A stretch of DNA of 64,000 bases. Origin: Halicephalobus mephisto. Lineage: Eukaryota; Nematoda; Chromadorea; Rhabditida; Panagrolaimidae. Both the position numbers and the translations under genes were made by a program. Location of the stretch: positions 1 through 64,000 of the forward strand of contig SWDT01000174.1 in NCBI GenBank assembly GCA_009193035.1, in the 5' to 3' direction. The notes under the pieces were generated by a model, which was given only the letters and a program-made list of their open reading frames with translations, made no database searches and was not told the origin of the DNA. Below, piece by piece: positions 59,351 through 64,000 of the stretch. Position 1 is the first letter of the stretch, and every line of letters begins with the position of its first letter.

Positions 59351-60995
59351 TCGAAAATCGACAGTTCTGGTCATAGTGATAAAAGTTTGAAAATTAACAT
59401 TGTTACGAAATTTTTTTAGTTTTTGGGAATTTCTAGAATTTTTAATTTTTAAAATCTTCATTGGATTCTGAGAATTTTCGAAAAATTCTAGAATACTGAA
59501 AACTTAACAAATTTTAGAACTGTTTTATGAAATTCTAGAAGTTTTTAAAAAGCTTTAAAATTTTTTATTGGATTCTGTTTTCATGGAATTTCTAAAAAAT
59601 TTCAGAAGTTCCAAAAATTTCCACTAGATTCTAGAACCTTCTTCTGAAATCCTAGAAATTTTTTAAAATCTCCAAAATTTGAAGATTCTGTAAGTTTTTA
59701 TAGAATTTTTAAGGAATTCTAAAAATCTCCAAAAATTTCCACTAGATTCTGAAATTCTAGAAACTTAAAAATTTCTAAAATTCCAAAATATTCTTCAGAT
59801 TCTGGAAGTTTTTAAGAAATTTTTTTAATTTTCTGAAATTTAAATTTTTAAAAGATTCTGAGAATTTTTTAAATTCTATGAAATTTAAATTTTTAAAAGA
59901 TTCTGAGAATTTTTTTAATTTTCTAAAATTTTAATTTTTAAAAGATTTTTTAAATTTTCTGATTCAGCAAAATCCCACGAAATCTTAGAAATTTCAAATT
60001 TTCAAAGTTTCTAGAAGTCTAAATTTGATTCCAGAAGTTAAAAAATTAAATATTCAAAAAGTTTTTAAATTAAAAAAACAAATGATAATTTACAAAAAAT
60101 TTAAAATTCAAAAAAATCCGCATTTTTTTTTGAATAACTAAAATAAAATAAAATAATACACACGTTCCATCAGGCAGGGGGACCTCCTCAAACAAATTCG
60201 GGGGCGTTAAACAGCGGCCGATCGCGAGGAATTGCGTCTGTCAAGTTTGCCACAAGTCTTTGGCCCTCAGGGCATGGATAAGTACTCAATCCTAATCTCG
60301 TTCTCAATGGAAGCCATTTTCTGCAAGAGATCGTGGTTCCATCTTGATGGATGTCATTGAGACAAGGCTCAAAAAATTAAAGTTTAAAACTCAAAAAATA
60401 TAAAATATAAAATTTTAAAAAATATAAAATCTTAAAAAAATATAAAATTATAAAAACTCAAAAAATATAAAAATTTAAGTTTAAAAAATATAAAAAATTC
60501 AAAAACATAAAAATTGAAATTCAAAAAATCTATAAAATTAAAAATTCAAAAAATATAGTTTTATAAAACTTACGAAATTAAAATTTTTAGATTTTATTTA
60601 TTTTTTAAATGTACAAAACAAAAATTTTTAAAAAATAGGAAATTTTTAAAAATATAAAATAAGAAATTTTTAAAAATATAAAATAAAAATTTTTAAAAAT
60701 ATAAAATAAAAATTTTTTTAAGTTAAAACAATGAGGGAGTAAGTCAACACATCAGAAATCGTCCGATAAATCTGGATTTGTTTGCTATACTGCGGGATTT
60801 TTGTCGGATCGATCGAGATTCCAAATGAAAACTTAAAAACTTGCGGAAATGTAAAGTAACATTAAACAACCCACTTGAAATCTGATCCATATCTGTTCTT
60901 TTTCCAATCCAAAAACTACTAATTTTCTATATTTAAAACACTACAAAAACTACTAAAAAATAACCGTTATCGAATGGCTGTGAAAAAAAAATTAT

Positions 60996-62751
60996 TTAAT
61001 CGAATTTTCCACGTCTGATGAATTTTCCAACTTTTGAATTTTCTTCAAAAAGTGTTCTGATGAGATATAATTGAAGTCCTCCAACAAACACCATCACGAA
61101 CAAGTTAATCAAACTCCATCTGTTGACTCTTTCAAAGTTGCTTTCCATCGTCGATCTGTCTCTAGCTTCAACAGCACGCAATTGGGCTTGCAGTTGCTCT
61201 ATTCTATTCAGGTTATTTTTCACTTTAGTTGTTATCCTCTAAAATCAATCTTATTCATTATAAAAAACAAAAAACTTACATCAAAATCGCTCAATTGCAT
61301 CGACAACATTTGACGAGCTTTGGTATCATCTGCAAAAACATCATAACTGTTCAAATAATTTCCTTTTTCGTCCAGCAAATACAGTTCCATGAAGATTGTT
61401 TTCCTCGTTTGAATACTGAATGAGTTATCAAAGCAAATGGCATAATCTCCTCGACCGTTTTGCAGTACATCAACTCTGAAATTATCATTTTTATAAAAAT
61501 CAAAAATAAATATTTTTATAAAATTGTCTTGACACGAATTTCTGAAATTTGATAAATAATAATCATAATTTCGTAATTCTATAAAATTTCGAAATTACCA
61601 TTTTTATAAAAATCAAAAATAAATATTTTTACAAAATTGTCCCGACACGAATTTCTGAAATTTGATAAATAATAAAGTAATTCAAATAATAATCATAATT
61701 TCGTAATTCTATAAAATTCTGAAATTACCATTTTATAAAAATCGAAAATATTTTACAAAATTGTCTCGACACGAAATTTTGGGCTTTTCTAGAAACTAAA
61801 GTTTTGTGTAACAATTTTAATTTCGCATGGTGATTACTTGTTGATCTTCCACAATCTTGAAATCATCTGTATTTTATAAAAATTAGAAATAAATATTTTT
61901 GCAAAATTTTCTCAGTACGAATTTCAAGAGTGTTCCAAAAACTACAGTAAACTAAGTGATGATTTTAATTCCGTGTGATTATTTCGTAATTTCGTGTTAT
62001 TTCAAAACCAGTCATATATTGTAAAACTCAGAAATAAAAATCCTATTAAAATTACTTAAATACAAATTCCTAAGATTTTAAAAATCCTTGATTTCATATA
62101 TCAATTTCGAAAATTTTTGAATTCCATAATGTTCGGAAATTTCTCAAAGATTCAAAATTGATACAAAAACTTCAAATTTTCGAAAATTAAAAAAAAGTTG
62201 AATCCTAAAAAATCTTCAAAGATTTAAATGTAGAACACTTTAATTCAATTTTAAAAACATTTCTTATTTAAAAAAAGTATTTTTGATTAATTTTAAAAAC
62301 ATTTCTTATTTAAAAAAAGTATTTTTGATTAATTTTTAAAACATTTCTTATTTAAAAAAGTATTTTTGATTAATTTTAAAAACATTTCTTATTTAAAAAA
62401 AGTATTTTTGATTAATTTTTAAAACATTTCTTATTTAAAAAAAGTATTTTTGATTAATTTTTAAAACATTTCTTAACTATGAAATTACCTGTGATTGCCG
62501 TCGGTTTTTCTGTCATCTTTCACTATATTGACGCCACTGGGGTTTCTGATGACGAAGTTGACGTCGTGTTCACCTCCATCTGTAACTTGGTAGTCTATTT
62601 CGAAAGCCACATGTTTCGGATTTGTTAAATCTTGATAAAGGCATTCTACTTTTCCTGGTTCAACAACTATAGCTAAAATAATTTCTTCTTGTTGTTGTCC
62701 GGATATAAATCCCAATAAACAGCAAAAAAGTAAAAACTGGGATAAATTCAT
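60996..62751 (-). CDS. p24/TMED family cargo receptor, GOLD domain (paralog 1)
   Basis: Three exons on the minus strand: 62751-62489, 61475-61280 and 61238-60996; 233 residues. p24 proteins cycle between ER and Golgi in COPI and COPII vesicles and sort cargo such as GPI-anchored proteins. A signal peptide (about 1-18), a GOLD domain with the usual Cys pair (ECLYQ and ICFDN), a coiled coil with RAVEARDRSTMESNFERVNRW, a single membrane span and a short cytoplasmic tail are all visible. The sequence is closest by eye to the TMED1/5 type. The tail ends FIRRGKFD and lacks a clean di-Lys COPI end, though it has RR. The acceptor TTTCCAG ends seven bases before the ATG, fitting trans-splicing. Confidence 0.9.
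61480..61790 (+). repeat. Tandem repeat of about 115-135 bp in p24 paralog 1, intron 1
   Basis: Three units each have ATTTTTATAAAAATCAAAAAT, AAAATTGTCYYGACACGAATT and AATCATAATTTCGTAATTC; the third is shortened. Confidence 0.7.
62252..62475 (+). repeat. Tandem repeat of about 46 bp in p24 paralog 1, intron 1
   Basis: About five near-identical units of ACATTTCTTATTTAAAAAAA and GTATTTTTGATTAATTTT run up to the donor end of the intron. They differ almost only by A/T run length. Confidence 0.85.
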
Positions 62752-62976
62752 GAGATTTCTGGAAACACTTTATAAAAAAATTTTATAAATCAAAGTACAA
62801 GAGAAAAATTTACTCAGTTGTTACTTAAATATTTAGTTAGTGTTTTATTACCCCCCAAAAGCACCCAATAAATTATGTAAATAAATAAAATTATGCACTT
62901 TGAAGACGGCTGATATGCAATGGAGTCCTAAACGCTTCTGCAAAGTTAAGTTTTACCGTTACCTGTTACAGTATCC

Positions 62977-64000
62977 TCAATGTCTTAACATCTTGCCGAT
63001 TTTGGAATTTTCCTCGAAGAAACTTCTGATCATGTAGACCTGCAGGACTCCGACACCGACGAGGACGGCGGAGTTCAGAAGGGACCAGAAGGAAACCCGA
63101 TCGAAGTTGGCGTTCATGATGGCCCTGTCCCTGGCTTCATAAGCTCTAAGAATCGCCTGGTGGTACTCGATTTTGTTCAGAGAAGCTTTGATCCTGTTGA
63201 ATGAAGCCTGGAAAAGTTAAAACAAATATGCAAAAAAAAAACTAGAAATTGGTAATATATAAAATATGCAAAAATTATGTCTAAAATCGGGAAAAATAAG
63301 AAATAAATTATTCACTGGATTTAGATGATTAAAATTAAGCTATATATGGAATCTGGGGGAATAATTACACATGCAATTTGGAATAATTTTAAATTGATAT
63401 ATGAAGTTTAGAAAAAATGGAAATAAATATAAAATTTAAAGCATAATTCAGATTAAATTATATAAAATCAGGGGGAATAATTATATATGAAATTCGGGAA
63501 AATTGGACACAAATTATAAATGAAATTGGAAATAATTACATATGAAAGAAAACTTACATGGAATTCGGAGATGGTTACTCCGATTTGCTGCATTCTTTCT
63601 GCGAAATTTGCATCGTTCTGGGCATAGGAAGTGATGTCTGTATCTTCGACATTTCCTTCTCCATCCATCAAGAAGATTTCGAAAAATACGATCTTTCTGG
63701 ATTGGATACTGAACGTGTTGTCGAAGCAAACCTGGTAATCTCCGAGCTGCTTAATTTCGACTTTGTGACTGCCATCGGTTTTCATTGTTTCTTGAATCAG
63801 GACCTCTGCCCCGAACAGGATCATGAAATTAACATTCAAATCTGCTCCGTCGATGACTTGATAATCCACTTCCATGATTTTGTGTCGGGCGTCCGTGACC
63901 GGTTGATAGAAACATTGGAATTTCCCTGCTGGGACTTCTACTGTTAGATCATATTCACCCGCTAGAACAGCTATAGATCCAACCAGGACCAAAAATGAGG
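62977..64000 (-). CDS. p24/TMED family cargo receptor, GOLD domain (paralog 2, partial)
   Basis: Two exons are visible on the minus strand: 64000-63558 and 63207-62977, 224 residues with the 5' end beyond the window. The readable part opens with a hydrophobic signal peptide remnant ending near VLAGEYDL, so only a few residues are missing. The GOLD domain carries QCFYQP and VCFDNTF, followed by RAYEARDRAIMNANFDRVSF, one membrane span and the tail FFEENSKIGKMLRH. It is closely related to TMED5. It lies 226 bp upstream of paralog 1 on the same strand, so the two are a tandem duplication; the short gap also leaves a joint transcript possible. The tail has no di-Lys end. Confidence 0.88.

Larger units (their letters stand above)
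57583..60995. other. Spacer between calsequestrin and the p24 genes
   Basis: No gene is seen. It holds a reverse-oriented array of fold-back repeats (57655-58625), a GAACT-rich tandem (59100-59350), long degenerate GATTCTAGAAATTTT stretches (59400-60050), a balanced island at 60165-60370 and an AT tract of AAAATATAAAAT words (60370-60720). A second island at 60725-60900 has no reading frame. Calsequestrin faces leftward, so 57583 onward includes its likely promoter. Confidence 0.55.

Overview
The window is nuclear DNA of a nematode, most likely Caenorhabditis or a close rhabditid. The evidence is short exons joined at (T)TTTCAG acceptors, acceptors lying 1-26 nt before several start codons (as in spliced-leader trans-splicing), introns and spacers full of TACTGTA/TACAGTAAT words and hairpin-like repeats, and the gene families present. 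All exon models were made by reading splice sites and codon phase by eye; every complete model closes in frame.

Layout. 1-1030: satellite-like repeat. 1169-2216 (+): small two-span membrane protein with a proline-rich PPxY tail. 2510-37594 (+): four giant tandem paralogous genes, called A (2510-11729), B (12144-20123), C (21011-28568) and D (30845-37594). Each encodes a secreted protein of about 1480-1570 residues with the order N-terminal Cys modules, Kunitz 1-5 alternating with lustrin-type Cys repeats, a long run of lustrin repeats, two EB modules, more lustrin repeats and a short Cys tail. 38612-43796 (+): collagen-olfactomedin type II membrane protein of the UNC-122/COF-2/gliomedin class. 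43797-51065: 7 kb without a convincing gene, holding duplicated blocks and tRNA-like elements. 51066-54627 (+): heparan sulfate 3-O-sulfotransferase. 55248-57582 (-): calsequestrin. 57583-60995: repeats. 60996-62751 (-) and 62977-64000 (-, cut by the window edge): two tandem p24/TMED cargo receptors of the TMED1/5 type.

How it fits together. Most products enter the secretory pathway: matrix-type Kunitz/lustrin proteins, a cell-surface olfactomedin protein, a heparan sulfate-modifying enzyme, the ER/SR calcium buffer calsequestrin and ER-Golgi p24 proteins. I see no operon and do not claim they act in one pathway. The most unusual part is the Kunitz/lustrin array. Kunitz domains 1 and 2 have lost the Cys pair that braces the inhibitory loop in all four copies, only one domain (gene D Kunitz 3) carries a Lys at P1, and the N-terminal modules, intron numbers and base composition differ between copies. 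Two introns, one in gene C and one in calsequestrin, appear to be GC-AG introns.
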